Shown in pieces: positions 23,236 to 35,652 of a stretch of 64,000 nucleotides of DNA (positions within the stretch are counted from its first letter, which is position 1; each line of letters starts with the position of its first letter). The translations under genes were made by a program, and so were the position numbers. The notes beneath the pieces are model-generated. The model had not been told where the DNA came from. It saw only the letters and a list, made by a program, of their open reading frames with translations, and ran no database searches. The stretch comes from Hordeum vulgare subsp. vulgare (taxonomy: Eukaryota > Streptophyta > Magnoliopsida > Poales > Poaceae), in contig NC_058524.1 of NCBI RefSeq assembly GCF_904849725.1, positions 353,273,823 to 353,337,822 on the forward strand, written 5' to 3'.

Positions 23236-26200
23236 TCATTGCTTGGCAGTTGATGAAGATCCTTGGCGCTTCTTTGGTGTAGTCTTCTTCCTTGGGCCTG
23301 TCGCGGTGTCAAGTTGTTCCTTATCAGATTCGGCGGTGCGGAAGGACGAGAAGGAGCTGTCTTCAAGATCTGGCACTGGAATGGGCCTGAACTTCTTCTT
23401 GGGAGGCCACGACCAGTCAAAGTCCTGCTCAAAGTTCAATTCTTCAAGTTCAGTCTGGGTCTTCAGATGTGCAAGGGTAGCCCAGGTGCGATCAAAAACC
23501 TCATGCAGATAGTGATGATTAAGCTTCACACTGTTCTGTGTCTCAGTGAGGGTTTTCACAATGGCACCAAACTGGCATTTGACCCATTTGTGGTTGTGAT
23601 CCACCTTCTGATGAAGACTGAGAAGAAGTTCTCTGGTGGTTAGCACGCGAGGAGGAACTGGGCTTGGCGGACGAGTCTCAGTGTCGTCCCATGAGGAATA
23701 TGCATCTGGTTCTTTGAACTGGCCATCAAGGGGCCTGCTTCCTTCATCAATCACAGACTTTCCTTTTCCCTCAATGGGCTCGAAAGTCTTCGTGTTGACC
23801 CGGATAGGAGGCATATAACCAACATGGTTCTGGAAATCTGCGTGAAAGTTGATGCCTGTCCTTGTCCTGAGGAATCTCATGATCCATGGTGCATAGATTT
23901 TGTGATCATAGGGGCACATTGCATTGTCAGCCAAAGTCCTCAAGAAGAAATCATGGATATTCATGGGGATACCGTGAATGATGTTGAAGAGGATGTTCTT
24001 CATGAGGCCGACGACATCTTCGTCATCATCATGGCCTTTGATTGGCGCTAGCACACTGCAGAGAATGCGGTAGACAGACCATGGTGTGTACTTTAGCTCA
24101 TGGACGAGGAATGTGGTTCTTGAGGGTTTTCCTGCAGCCAAAGGCTTCATGAGGACTTCCATCATTCCATTTGGCAGCTCACGCTCACCATAAAGCTTCA
24201 TTGCCCCTTCTGAAGGAATTGGTACGGGCAGTTCTCTGAGGAGTTCAGACGCTGGAGCCTTGTAGTGAGTATTTTGGGTCATCCAGTCGAACACCCAAGT
24301 GTTGATGTCATCAGCATTGCCCGAGATGTGCAGAGTTGAATAGAACTGAAGAATTAGCTCACTATTCCAATCTGATATGTCGGAGCACATAGAGAGCAAA
24401 CTTGCATCATGTAGTACACTGAGGACTGGTTCCATGCAGGGAATTTCTTCAAGGTCAGCATGAGGAATGTGCCTGTGCTGGAATATCTTGTTGCGGCCAC
24501 AGAGCACAGAAGCATAGTAGTTCATCTGCGTCCTTGTTTAAAACTTCAGATGCCTCATTTGAGGCTTGTCATAAGGATTCTCTCCGATGAAATACATATG
24601 TTCCTCAAAGAAATTCTCTTTCTGAAACTTGGGCCTCTTCGAGAATGGCAGGCGCTGAACTGGATTGAGATTGTGCTGAGGAATGGGAGGGGAAACAACC
24701 ATGGCAGATTCTAGGTTGAGGACAATGAATTCATTGTCAGGGGCGGGAACATTTTCTTCAGCAGGTTCCTCAGGATGAGGAATTTCTTGTTCTAGCTGAG
24801 CATCAGGCTGAGGAATTTCTTCATCCTTCTCAGCTTGAGGAGTTTGATCAGCTTGTTCAGTGGGAGGAGCCTGCTCAGACTGGACATTTTCTTCAGCTTG
24901 ATTTTCATCAGCTGACTTTGTGGCAGAAGCAGATTCATCAGTTGCTGCAGCTGAGGCTTCAGTAGTCTCTTTCTGAGGAATATGAGGTTGAGGACTGTCA
25001 TCAATCTGTATTTCCTCATCAGTATGCTCCTCAGAGGCAGCATCCTTCATTTCCTCATCTGCCCTCGTAGTGTGGTCACCAACGACGACCATTTCAAATG
25101 AGGGTGCAACATTAAGAGGCACCGGGTCCAGTGGGGCAGATTCTTCAAATTCCTTGAGGCGTTTTGCCTCAATCTTTTCTTCTGCTGAGGAAGCTTTTCT
25201 CTTCTTCACTTCCTTCTCAGCAGCCCTTGTCTTTTTCGCGTCTGATGCAGACGGGATTAACTTCTTCACCTTTGATGTTTTTGGGGAAGGTGTATTCTTA
25301 ACAGATTCTTCAGCTCGCAGTGAGGAACCAACTGGAACATAGTCATCAGCCTGCTTTGGTGAAGCAGCTGGATCGGTAGCAGTTTCATCAGGAGCAGTCT
25401 CAGTGATGATTTCTTCAATGGCCGGCTCATCAGCACGGCGCTCTTGGTATTGTTCCTTAGCTTGAGGAATTTCCTCCTCAACAGGAGATGCATCTTTTGG
25501 CTGTTCAACCAGGGGCTGAGGAGTTGGTGCTGGTGGGGGGTGACGTCTGTTGTAGTCATCAACAGCACTAGTGGCTAGCTTGATGAAATTGCTTTTGATG
25601 CTTGTTCGATCTGGCAGTTTCTCACACTTGTCAGTCAAGACTTGCAGTTCTGCCTGGGTGGACACCAATGCTTCAGGCGTCAGTTTGAGAACATTTTGCC
25701 TGAGGAATTTCTCCTTTCTGGCCTTTGCAATCTTTGCCTGCTTGGCCTTCTGTTCCTTCCACTTGGCTTCGTTTATGAAAGTAGCCACCATGTGGCTTAC
25801 ACCAGGAGGAAGTTTCAAATCATCAATGGGTGTGTTTGGGTCTTCATACCACACGTTGATGAAATCGAGGAGGACCTTGGGGTGCATCGCTAGAGGAATA
25901 GCACTGCCTGATGCTTGTGCTACCCTTTCTTGTTTGTTCCTGATGATGGCTTCCAGAGTTTCATCATCATATTCTTCACTTCCCTCTGATGCAGACGGGA
26001 CTGTGATACCAATGATTTTGCTTGGGCTGGGCAGAGGTGCAGGTTCAGTAGTAGCCAAAGTCTTCACATGGGGAGTTGAAGACTTTGTCTCCGAGCTAGT
26101 TGCAGCTGGGAGTGAGGAGCTGGAGCTGGCAGTCGTAGTCTTCACGACTTTCTTCTGTACTGGCTTTGGAGGTGGAGCTGAGGACTTTGGTGTGGATGCG

Positions 26201-26898
26201 ATTGGTGCTGAGGGTTTTGGCGTGGACGGTTTTGGAACCGAGGGTTTTGGAGCTGAGGGTTTGGTGACAGAAGCCTGTGCAAACTTTTCTTGGGGTTTTG
26301 AAGCTTTTGCCTTTGCTGGCACAGACTTTGGTTGAGGAATCTCGGAGCCTGAGGTTTCTGCTGCTGAGGAATGAGCAGCACTGGAGGCAGCAACTGAAGA
26401 TTCATGAAATTTCTTTACTGCTGTTTCTGCTTGCTTCTTGAGCTTGGCCAGATGCCTTTCTTTTTCCTCTGGGTAGTCATCAAGTGTCATGAGACTTGAG
26501 GGATGAGCAACTTGATGATCCTCAAGTGGGGCCCTTTTGCCAGGAGGCTTCAAGGCGAATTTCTTCGCATACTTTGGAGTCACAAACCTGTACTCCTTCC
26601 ACTCCTTTGCCCATCTGCGTTCAATTTTCTGCAGCCTAATCTTTCTATTAGGCATAGTCTCAGGTTCATCATCAGGCGTGCAATAGTCCAGGTATACGTC
26701 ATCAGGAATGTCCACAGCTGTGTTCTGCTCCAGTTTCTTTCCTCCCCTCTGTTTCCTTTCTTCCTCCATTTTCTTCAGATGAGGAACTATCTGAGGATTT
26801 TGAACTCTTGAGGATTTTGATGAGCCTTGAAGAGTTTCTTCCAGAAACGCTGCAAATGAGTTAATGTGATGAGAACCGAGAGATTCATCAGGTGACAT
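23236..26898 (-). pseudogene. copia-2 third gene downstream of pol (1,220 codons, one internal stop)
   Basis: One minus-strand frame runs from ATG 26898 to 23236, interrupted by a single TAA at 24538-24540. The next ATG (24525) is in the same frame, giving 786 and 429 residues. The first part has a basic N-terminus, a low-complexity KPSAPKPS-type proline-serine region (about 26300-26130), a charged middle and a long Glu/Gln-rich region (about 25500-24750). It carries NLS-like KKRKASS and KRLKEF words. The second part is a folded-looking all-alpha region followed by PPKKKFRP and a basic tail. It aligns by eye with the third gene of copia-1. No enzyme motif, signal peptide or membrane segment is seen. 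Extra genes 3' of pol are known in plant LTR elements, sometimes reached by stop suppression; function unknown. Confidence 0.7.
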
Positions 26899-27645
26899 GT
26901 GTGTACCTGTGAACAGAGTATAGTTGCGAGGAATTTGGAGAGGTCATATGCGTTCTCAAATTTGAAGAAAAAGGAAAAGTTTGACAGTTTGAGGAATATA
27001 ACCAGTGGTTGAGGAATTTGCTTAAGCATTCTGTTCTTGGGTTCCAGAGTTGTACAGATCCGAAAATTCGCACAATTGAGGAATCTCGTGAAAATCTTAG
27101 ATGCTTAGCTAGTTCATCAATGATTGTGGTGATGGATAGTGTGTGAGGAATCATGTGCGCATCGTATCTTGAAGAAAAACAGATTTCACAAGGGAGAGGT
27201 AAAATTTTAGATCTAATCTGTTGTAAAAATGGGATATAATTACCCTGGAAGGTGCGAACGAAGAACAGAAAAAGGTGCTGTTGGAGAGGTTCTTCGGTCA
27301 AGTGTCCAATGCACCCTAACTTGGCAGCAGAGGACGTCTACGGCGGCGGCGGACGTAGATGTTCCGTCTCCGGCGTGATCCTGGCGGCGAGAAGGTTGAG
27401 GCAGTGAAGCTCTTCCTTGCCGGCGACAAGACTACCTGCGGTGGCGCTAGGGTTCGGTGTGCTGTGGCAGGAGAGCGATGAGGCGAAGAAGATGATACCG
27501 AGGGGGTTAAGGACATATTTATAGCCCGAAAGTTACTGTTTGGCGCGAAAGTTTCGGACCGAATAGCCCTAGCCTCTACGTCTCCGCAGGAAACGTGTAG
27601 CTCCCGTACGATGCGGTGGAGATAGTGGAGATCGTGGCTATCCAA
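26899..27645 (-). promoter_or_regulatory. Leader and putative internal promoter of the copia-2 third gene
   Basis: On the minus strand CTATAAATATG lies near 27522. A pyrimidine-rich leader follows, with an ATG near 27513 opening a Ser/Pro/Arg frame (MSLTPSVSSSSPH). A possible donor CAG/GTAGTC lies near 27441 and an acceptor TTCACAG just before ATG 26898. This reads like the 5' end of a separate transcription unit inside the element. The promoter and the splice are inference. Confidence 0.45.
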
Positions 27646-28252
27646 TCGTGGGAAGTGGGGGTTCAGTTACTGTTCCTTTGAAGAAAATAATTTTTCGAAG
27701 ATTTGAGGATTTTCATTACAAAATCATCAGCTGACAAGGATGCAGTGAGGATTTTGAACAAAGTTTCAAGTAGAACGCATATGAAGAATTGAATATACTG
27801 GATAAGTATAGCATAGAGGGAAAATTAGGGTCCGACCACATTCACTTAGCAGAAACATCAACTTGAAGAAATAGCAATAAGTGAATGCTGTTGAGGACTA
27901 GAAATCACAGTCTACCTAGGAAAATGAAAGTCGTCAAGTGTTTTTGAAGATTTTGCAATAGATCATCACAATTAAGAACAGCTGTTTTGATGAAAAATGT
28001 ATTGTGAGGAATTTGATCATTTGAAGAAAATCAACTTGAGGAATTTCACATTGGGCTGTGGTGTTGCCCACCATATAAGAATGTTGATTACAGACGCCGT
28101 GTACCATTGTCGTAGGGCCCTGAGAATCAATTTCTTCGTTAATTTCTTCACATTCAGAGTGATTTTCTTCATTGGTTGAAGAAAATCGTTTCATCATGTG
28201 TTGCACATCTAAGTCATCAACTTTGCATAAGTGTTAGGATGTGTGCATGTTT
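27646..28252 (-). other. copia-2 spacer between pol and third gene
   Basis: No gene is seen. It is rich in CTTCA and TTCCTCA words in the sense (minus) strand, as is the whole element. The frame 27934-28206 has no support. Confidence 0.5.
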
Positions 28253-31200
28253 TTACAAAACATTTGAAGACTCTAAGATATTTAGCTCACACCGCAACTT
28301 GCAAAACCTTTTCTCATCCAAGGGCTTAGTGAAGATATCAGCCAGTTGATCATCAGTCTTCACATGGTCGATGAGGATATTGCCCTTGAGGACATGGTCC
28401 CGAAGAAAATAATGACGAATCTGGATGTGCTTGGTCTTCGGGTGCTGTACTGGGTTGTAGGCAATCTTGATAGCACTCTCATTGTCACAGTAGAGAGGCA
28501 CATTCTTCATGTTGATGCCGTAGTCCTTGAGGGTTTGCTTCATCCATAGTAATTGAGCACAGCAAGAACCAGCAGCAATGTACTCAGCTTCGGCAGTGGA
28601 GAGTGATACGCAGTTCTGCTTCTTTGAGGACCAGCAAACAAGTGATCTTCCGAGGAAATGGCATGTGCCAGATGTTGACTTGCGATCCACACGGTCACCA
28701 GCATAGTGTGAATCAGAATACCCTACCAGATGAAGATTAGAGCCCTTGGGATACCATAATCCTAGTGTTGGTGTGTGAGCTAAGTATCGAAGAATATGTT
28801 TCACAGCCTTATGGTGTGATTCCTTCGGTTTTGCTTGAAAACGTGCACACATGCAAACACTAAGCATTATGTCTGGCCTAGATGCACATAGATACAATAA
28901 AGAGCCAATCATAGAACGGTATACCTGCTGATCGAAATCTTTACCATTTTCATCAGTGCCGAGGTGACCGTTGGTAGGCATTGGAGTCTTGGCACCTTTG
29001 CATTCATGCATGTCGAATTTCCTCAGAACATCCTTGAGGTATTTGTCCTGTGATATGAAGATTCCATTGTTTTGTTGACGAATTTGAAGACCTAAGAAGA
29101 ATTTCAGCTCCCCCATCATAGACATCTGATATTCTTCACTCATCATATAGGCAAATTCATCACTGTATCTTTTGTCAGTACAACCAAATATGATATCATC
29201 AACATAAATTTGACATACAAACAGTTCATTATCATAAGATTTTGTGAAAAGAGTTGGATCGAGTGAACCAGGTTTGAAGCCTTTCTTCATGAGGAATTCC
29301 TTCAATGTATCATACCATGCCCGAGGGGCTTGCTTGAGGCCATACAGAGCCTTTTTGAGTCTGAAGACTTTGTCTGGATTCTTTGGATCCTCAAAACCTG
29401 GGGGCTGAGCAACATATACTTCTTCCTCAAGCTTACCATTGAGGAATGCACTTTTCACATCCATTTGATATAAGATGATGTTATGATGATTAGCATAAGC
29501 AAGTAGAATTCGAATAGCTTCAAGTCTAGCAACAGGTGCAAAAGTTTCATCGAAATCTATTCCTTCAACCTGGGTGTAGCCTTGGGCTACAAGTCGTGCC
29601 TTGTTCCTCACCACTTGATCGTCCTCATCTTGCTTGTTTCGGAAAATCCACTTGGTGCCGATGATGTTATGCTTGCGAGGATCGGGTCGTTTGACGAGCT
29701 CCCATACGTCATTCAGCTTGAATTGAAGAAGTTTGTCTTGCATGGCTTGGATCCACTCCGATTCCAGAAAAGCCTCAGCTACTTTTGAGGGTTCTGTGAT
29801 AGAAACAAAAGAGAAATGCCCACAAAAGTTAACTAAGTGTGAAGCTTTTGAGCGAGTGAGAGGACCTGGCGTGTTGATGTCGTTGAGGATTTTGTCAAGT
29901 TCTACTTCATTTGCAATCCTCGGATGAGCTGGTTGAGGATTTTGTCTGGGCTGAGGAAGTGGTGTTGTTGCAATTTCCTCAGGAGCATCTTCTTGGTTTC
30001 TGTCAGCGATAGGGATTATTTCTTCTTCAATTTCCTCAGTGGGAACAATGTCTTCAGTAGGCTTAAGCTTTATTGCTTCCTCAGGGGACAGTTTATCTGG
30101 ATCAGAAGGCAATTGCTCTCTTTGCGAGCCATTAGTTTCATCGAACCGCACATCTACAGTCTCAACAACTTTGTTGTGATAGTTGTTGAATACTTTGTAG
30201 GTGTGCGAGTCCTTTCCATAACCGAGCATAAAACCTTCATGTGCCTTAGGTGCAAATTTTGAGCTATGGTGAGGATCTCTAATCCTGCATTTTGCACCGA
30301 AGACTTTGAAATAACTTACATTGGGTTTCTTCTCAGTGAGGAGTTCATATGAGGTTTTCTTGAGGAATTTGTGAAGATATACCCTGTTGATGATATGGCA
30401 TGCAGTGTTGATTGCTTCAGGCCAGAAGCGACGAGGAGTCTGATATTCTTCAAGCATAGTTCTTGCCATTTCAACCAGAGTCCTGTTCTTTCTTTCGACA
30501 ACACCATTCTGCTGAGGAGTATAAGGAGCAGACAATTCGTGAGTAATACCAAGTTCATCAAGATAATCATCAAGACCAGTGTTTTTGAACTCGGTTCCAT
30601 TATCACTCCTAATATGTTTGATCTTGATGCCGAAGTTCGTCGAGGCCCTTGAAGAAAATCGTTTGAAGATTTCCTGCACTTCAGTTTTATACACTATGAT
30701 ATGCACCCAAGTGTATCTGGAATAATCATCAACTATGACAAAGCCATATAGAGATGCTGCATTGGTTAGTGTTGCATAGTGAGTAGGTCCAAAAAAATCC
30801 ATATGAAGCAATTCAAATGGACGGGTAGTGGTCATGATGGTTTTGGAGGGATGCTTGGATCTGGTCATTTTCCCAGATTCACAAGCACCGCAGAGATGAT
30901 CCTTGAGGAATTTGACAGATTCGATGCCAATGACATGCTTCTTCCTTGCAAGTGTGTGCAAATTCCTCATGCCTGCATGACCTAGTCTTCTGTGCCACAG
31001 CCATCCTTCTGAGGTTTTTGCTAGTAAGCAAGTGGCTGGTTGAGGACCTGTAGAGAAGTCAACAATGTACAAATCCCCTCTTCTTACACCTTCGAAGACT
31101 TTGGATCTGTCAGATTCCATGATGACTACACATCTATATCTACCAAAGATAACAATCATATCAAGATCACAAAGCATCGAGACTGACATGAGGTTAAAAC

Positions 31201-31426
31201 CAAGGGATTCAACAAGCATCACTTTGTCCATATTCCTAGCTACTTTGCCAAGTCCCAATACCTTGCTTTTACCTTTATCAGCATATGTGATTTGCTTCAG
31301 AGGTGATGGAGTTAGTGGCATATTCATCAGTAGGCTTTTATCACCAGTCATGTGATGTGTGCAGCCACTATCGAGAACCCACTCAGTATTTTTGGGTTTG
31401 TCATCCTGCAGATGAATTAGTACAGC
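28253..31426 (-). CDS. copia-2 pol: protease, integrase, RT, RNase H
   Basis: An unbroken minus-strand frame of 1,057 codons. The first in-frame ATG (31351) lies after the protease active site DSGC (about 31361-31372). Translation must therefore enter upstream, by splicing or recoding; the frame is open to 31426. Domains in order: aspartic protease, GAG-pre-integrase with H-H-C-C zinc residues ([17 protein letters not shown]), integrase core with Asp in HMDFFGP, Asp in RSDNGTEF and Glu in [10 protein letters not shown] follows with [20 protein letters not shown] and the catalytic YVDD, then copia RNase H ending [11 protein letters not shown] and ADIFTKPL. All catalytic residues appear present. 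The products would copy element RNA and integrate it. Nothing here looks decayed. Confidence 0.93.
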   Translation of the reverse strand, partial: AVLIHLQDDKPKNTEWVLDSGCTHHMTGDKSLLMNMPLTPSPLKQITYADKGKSKVLGLGKVARNMDKVMLVESLGFNLMSVSMLCDLDMIVIFGRYRCVVIMESDRSKVFEGVRRGDLYIVDFSTGPQPATCLLAKTSEGWLWHRRLGHAGMRNLHTLARKKHVIGIESVKFLKDHLCGACESGKMTRSKHPSKTIMTTTRPFELLHMDFFGPTHYATLTNAASLYGFVIVDDYSRYTWVHIIVYKTEVQEIFKRFSSRASTNFGIKIKHIRSDNGTEFKNTGLDDYLDELGITHELSAPYTPQQNGVVERKNRTLVEMARTMLEEYQTPRRFWPEAINTACHIINRVYLHKFLKKTSYELLTEKKPNVSYFKVFGAKCRIRDPHHSSKFAPKAHEGFMLGYGKDSHTYKVFNNYHNKVVETVDVRFDETNGSQREQLPSDPDKLSPEEAIKLKPTEDIVPTEEIEEEIIPIADRNQEDAPEEIATTPLPQPRQNPQPAHPRIANEVELDKILNDINTPGPLTRSKASHLVNFCGHFSFVSITEPSKVAEAFLESEWIQAMQDKLLQFKLNDVWELVKRPDPRKHNIIGTKWIFRNKQDEDDQVVRNKARLVAQGYTQVEGIDFDETFAPVARLEAIRILLAYANHHNIILYQMDVKSAFLNGKLEEEVYVAQPPGFEDPKNPDKVFRLKKALYGLKQAPRAWYDTLKEFLMKKGFKPGSLDPTLFTKSYDNELFVCQIYVDDIIFGCTDKRYSDEFAYMMSEEYQMSMMGELKFFLGLQIRQQNNGIFISQDKYLKDVLRKFDMHECKGAKTPMPTNGHLGTDENGKDFDQQVYRSMIGSLLYLCASRPDIMLSVCMCARFQAKPKESHHKAVKHILRYLAHTPTLGLWYPKGSNLHLVGYSDSHYAGDRVDRKSTSGTCHFLGRSLVCWSSKKQNCVSLSTAEAEYIAAGSCCAQLLWMKQTLKDYGINMKNVPLYCDNESAIKIAYNPVQHPKTKHIQIRHYFLRDHVLKGNILIDHVKTDDQLADIFTKPLDEKRFCKLRCELNILESSNVL

Positions 31427-31629
31427 TTACCATCTCATATGCTTCAAGTTTGAAGAATATGATACTAATTTCATCAGTTTAGTAATTTCATCCTAACAGA
31501 AATGTAAGGACGTGTGAAATATTTCTATTTCATCAATCATTAGCTTGCGTCCTATCAAGCATTTCCTCAGGTCTCCAGCAAATTCTTCAGATGATGATTT
31601 TCATCTGGAGACCTGGCCTGCAGAAGTGA
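31427..31629 (-). other. copia-2 gag-pol junction with inverted repeat
   Basis: About 200 bases separate the gag stop (TAA, 31630-31632) from the open pol frame. AGGTCTCCAG (31569-31578) and CTGGAGACCT (31605-31614) are perfect inverted repeats. A donor-like CAG/GTCTCC (about 31614) and an acceptor-like CTGCAG/GATGAC (about 31407) could bound an intron joining gag to pol. Pol is in a different frame from gag. Confidence 0.45.
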
Positions 31630-34169
31630 TTAGTTTGATTTCTTCACCACCCACATCTGAAGGGGTGGCGAAGCGTTCAACATCCTGCGAGCACCATATG
31701 AGAAAGGTTGCATTGAAGCTAATGCACTTCTCTTAACAGTAGGGGGGTTAAAGTACTCATATGAGTATGCAGAGAACTGGTTTGAGGATTTACGGACATA
31801 GTGATTTGAGGAGTAGCGCTCATAATCATATTCCTTGTAGTTTCCCTGCATGTTAGACGCAGAAGCATGGGTACGAGCATAGTTTTGACCAGTTGAGGAT
31901 TTTGATCCTCTTGAAGACTTTGGTCCTCCTGAGGATTTTGATCCGGGGTTCAGATTCTTTAGAGGTGATGTCATGAGGACATTCACTTGAAGATTTTCAA
32001 GACAGCTTTTGGGAACCCAGATTTTCCTCAGAGGAGGGCCATTCCTGCAGTTAGTTCCAACATATCGAGCAAATACTTCACCAGATTGATTTTTGAACAG
32101 TTTATAGTTGGAATCAAATGACTCATCCGAGGAATAGGATAATTCACATGAGAAGCTAGTTAGATTAGATGGATCAAAAGGAGGCCCAATAGCAGCAACC
32201 CATGAGGTTTTGGGATACTGCTCAGGTTTCCAATAAGATCCATCAGCATTCAATTTCCTCTCAAAGGCAATTCCTTCTTTCCTCGGGTTCCTGTTCAAGA
32301 TCTGCTTTTTGAGCACATCACAAAGGATTTGATGTCCTTTGAGGCTTTTGTACATGCTTGTCACGTACAATTCCTTCAACCCTGCATTTTCATCAGTGAC
32401 ATTTGTGTTTTCCTCAAGTGAGGAAATAGACACAACAGGTGCACTTGAGGAATTTGTAGCAGTGGTAGCATTTGAAGATTCTGGTGAAGAATTAGCAGTT
32501 TCACGATCAATGCATTTAAGACATGGAGGAATAAATTCAACTTGACTAGCGCTGATCTGTTGAGCTAGTAATGAATCATTTTCCATACGAAGATCATCAT
32601 AAGATATCCTCAGCTTCTCAAGATCAAGCTTCCTTTGAAGAAATTCGTAGGAAAGCTTCTCATGATTAGTGAGGAGTGTATCATAACGATCCTGAAGAAT
32701 ATCAAATCTAGACTGAAGATTTTTCATGTCATCAGCGAGGATTTGATTAAGATTCATTTCTTCATTCAACAGATCATCACTTTTGTCTAGCAGTTTTTGA
32801 AGCTTTTCCAGAGCAGTTTGTTGTTTAGTGGCAATGATGGCAAGTTTACTGTAACTGGGTTTTTTGTAATCATCATGTTCACAGTCACTTGAATCAGAGG
32901 AGGAGGCATTATGTGATACCTTTGAACCTTTTGCCATGAAGCAATAGGTTGGAGCGAAGTCATCAGCATAGTCATCAGTATGGATGGTGCACTCATTTTC
33001 TTCAAGATTGAAGATTGACTTGCTGACGAAATTGGTTGCTAGTGCAAGACTAGCCTGTCCGGATTCTGAATCTTCTCCAGAGCCTTCTTCATCACATTCT
33101 TCTGATTCTGCCTCGGAATCCATTTCCTTGCCAATAAGTGCCCGAGCCTTTCTGAAGCTAGTCTTCTTGTGTGAAGAGGACTTTGATGATGAGGATTTTG
33201 AAGATTTCTTCTTTTTCTTTGAGTCATCAGAACTGTCATCCTTGTATTTCTATTTCTTTGATTCCTTTCCCCAGCGAGGACAATCAGCAATGTAATGGCC
33301 TGATTTCTTGCACTTGTGACAGGTCCGTTTCTTGTAGTCCTCAGATGCAGATTCTGATTTCCTCATGTCTCTTCTTGATGATTTACCGAACTGTCCTCGT
33401 CGTGTAAATCTCTGGAATTTCCTCACAAGCATCGCAAGCTCCTGTCCAAATTCTTCAGGGTCACAACTGCTGTCATCTGTTTCTTCTTCAGATGAGGAAA
33501 TTGCTCTAGCCTTCAGTGCTCGTGGTCTGGAATAGCTTGGTCCATATAGATCTCTCTTTTCTTCTTGCTGGAATTCATGAGTATTTAGCCTTTCAAGAAT
33601 ATCAGCTGGATCTAGCATCTTGTAGTCTGGTCTTTCTTGAATCATCAGAACTAGAGTGTTAAATGAGGAATCCAAGGATCTCAGCAGTTTCTTCACAACT
33701 TGGTGATCAGTGATGTCTCGAGCTCCCAGTGCTTGCAGTTCATTGGATATATCAGTGAGGCGATCAAAGTGTCTTGGCAGCATTCATTGTCATGTCTCTT
33801 GAAGCGATTGAAGAGATTTCAAAGAATATCAACACGAGAGTCACGCTGGGTTGATACTCCTTCATTTACCTTGCACAATCTCTCCCAGATCAGTGTTGCA
33901 GATCCCAAAGCACTTACTCTTCCAAACTGACCTGGGCTCAAATAGCCACAGATGATGTTCTTCGCTTGAGAATCGAGTTGCTTAAATCTCTTCACATCAG
34001 CTACAGTGACACTGGCAGAAACGAGGGGAACGCCATTTTCCACAATATACCAGAGATCATTGTCAATTGCTTGCAGATGCAGTTGCATTTTGTTCTTCCA
34101 GAAAGGAAAGTTCTTCCCTTCGTAGGTGGGACATGGTGCAGACACCTTGAACATGCCTGCAGTCGACAT
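31630..34169 (-). pseudogene. copia-2 gag, broken
   Basis: It starts at ATG 34169 (MSTAGMFKVSAPCPTYEG), a UBN2-type copia gag. It has a capsid-like helical region, then a CCHC zinc knuckle (CHKCKKSGHYIADC, near 33300-33330). A Ser/Lys tract and a long coiled-coil extension (about 32900-32500) follow, ending at 31630. Breaks: a TGA at about 33819-33821, a frame change between there and 33783, and a TAG at 33250-33252. The long extension after the knuckle resembles Sirevirus gag. As it stands no full capsid protein could be made, so the element would need gag from a relative. Confidence 0.85.
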
Positions 34170-34222
34170 AACTAAAACTCTAGGTGGTTAAACCAAAATC
34201 ACACAGAACAAGGGAGTACCTT

Positions 34223-34236
34223 GCTCTGATACCAAT
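34223..34236 (-). other. copia-2 primer-binding site
   Basis: Minus-strand TTGGTATCAGAGCA, next to the 5' LTR, complements the 3' end of initiator tRNA-Met, the usual copia primer. Confidence 0.85.
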
Positions 34237-35652
34237 TGGAAGTGCGTTATATCGACTAGAGGGGGGTGAATAGGATATTTTTAGAATTTCATCACTGAGG
34301 AAATTCCTTTTGAGGAAATTCCTCACTGATGACTAACTTACAGCGGAAACAGTTAAGGATCAGTTGTGCAATTGTTCACAACAGCGGTATTACAGAGTGA
34401 AGATTATGAAAACAGATTGCACAGCAAGCAGGCACACAGAATACAGATGATGATTTACTCAAGTGAAGAATTTTGGGGTTGAGGAAATTCAGAGAAAGTC
34501 TTCAGCAAATTATTCAAACAGTCACAGTGAAATTCATCAACACATAATACAGAGAATGTAAAGAGTTGAGGAATTAAAACCCGATTCTTGGTGAAGACTG
34601 TTGTTGATGACCCAGTTCCAACTGCTGTGACAGTTGTACATCTGGTTTGGAGCGGCTTGGTATTTAAACCAAAGGACACCCAGTCCCAGGACACACAGTC
34701 CCTACCGTATTCTCCTTGAGCTAAGGACACACAGTCCTCGCCCAACACTCGTGGTAAGTCTTCAGGGCAGACTTCCAAACCCTCACAAACTCGGTCACCC
34801 GGCGATCCACAATTGAGTGCTGGATTGCTCTAGACCATGACGCCTAACCGTCTGGAGGATGCACAGTCCTCAAAGGTAAAAGGCTTCAGTCCCACACAGG
34901 AACAACTTCTTCAGTGATGCTCAATCACTAGGTTTGGTTTGTGGTTTCGGTGGGTGGTGTATTTCCTCACTGATGATTTACTCTCGAAAGCTCTGAGGAA
35001 TTGGGTTGCTCTTATGACAAGTGTCAGTTTCTAACGGAGCAGCCAACCAGCTAGTGGTTGTGGGGGGCGGCTATTTATAGCCTGGGAGCATCCCGACATG
35101 ATTTGACATTAATGCCCTTAAATAATATGACCGTTGGAGTGGATAAGATCAGTGACTTGGCGTGGCTTATCGAAACGGTCGGGACTCTCAACTATGAGAG
35201 TCCTCATGTTACTCATATTCCTCACTTGAGGCTTTTGATAGGATTTGGCTTGGGTTGAGCATCATGAGGAAATCCATTCCATAGTGTTACTTTGACCCCC
35301 TTTAACAGTACGGTGTTCCTATTCATCAAATGCGAAGAAAATAAAACAGAAAGCGAAAATCTTCACGCTTCAATTTCTTCAGAATGATTTTCTTCAGGAA
35401 CCACCGATCTTCTCAATATCAATCTCTTTATGAGGAATATCAATTTCATCGCAAATTCTTCGCGATTCATTTCTTCAGCTTCAGACCAATTTCTTCAACT
35501 GAAGACATATATTTTTAGGGGTTGATATTCTTCAAATATCTCACACTCCTCAATGACCTATAGATCCTGTGTACACTTATAAACACATTAGATACTTAAC
35601 CTATAAGTCTTCAAACCACCAAAATCACTAAGGGGCACTAGATGCACTTACA
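34237..35652 (-). repeat. copia-2 5' LTR
   Basis: 1416 bp, TG...CA ends, nearly identical to 21293-22710. It carries an intact TATA box CTATAAATAG at 35071-35080 (minus). Confidence 0.93.
35071..35080 (-). promoter_or_regulatory. copia-2 5' LTR TATA box
   Basis: CTATAAATAG lies about 570 bases inside the LTR in transcript sense, a normal place for the U3 promoter. The 3' LTR has a substitution here. Confidence 0.6.

Larger units (their letters stand above)
21293..35652 (-). mobile_element. copia-2: young Ty1-copia element with extra gene
   Basis: LTRs at 21293-22710 and 34237-35652 are flanked by CATAT (21288-21292 and 35653-35657). The PBS of tRNA-iMet type is at 34223-34236 (minus) and the PPT at 22711-22735. 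The minus-strand order is broken gag, intact pol, a leader with promoter features, and a very long third gene with one internal stop. By hand I count about 20 substitutions between LTRs over 1.4 kb (~1.5%). At the usual grass rate of 1.3e-8 per site per year that is near half a million years. This is the youngest layer of the nest. Confidence 0.95.

Noticed and set aside
25571..26335. 254-codon plus-strand frame
   Set aside because: Shadow of the copia-2 third gene on the opposite strand.
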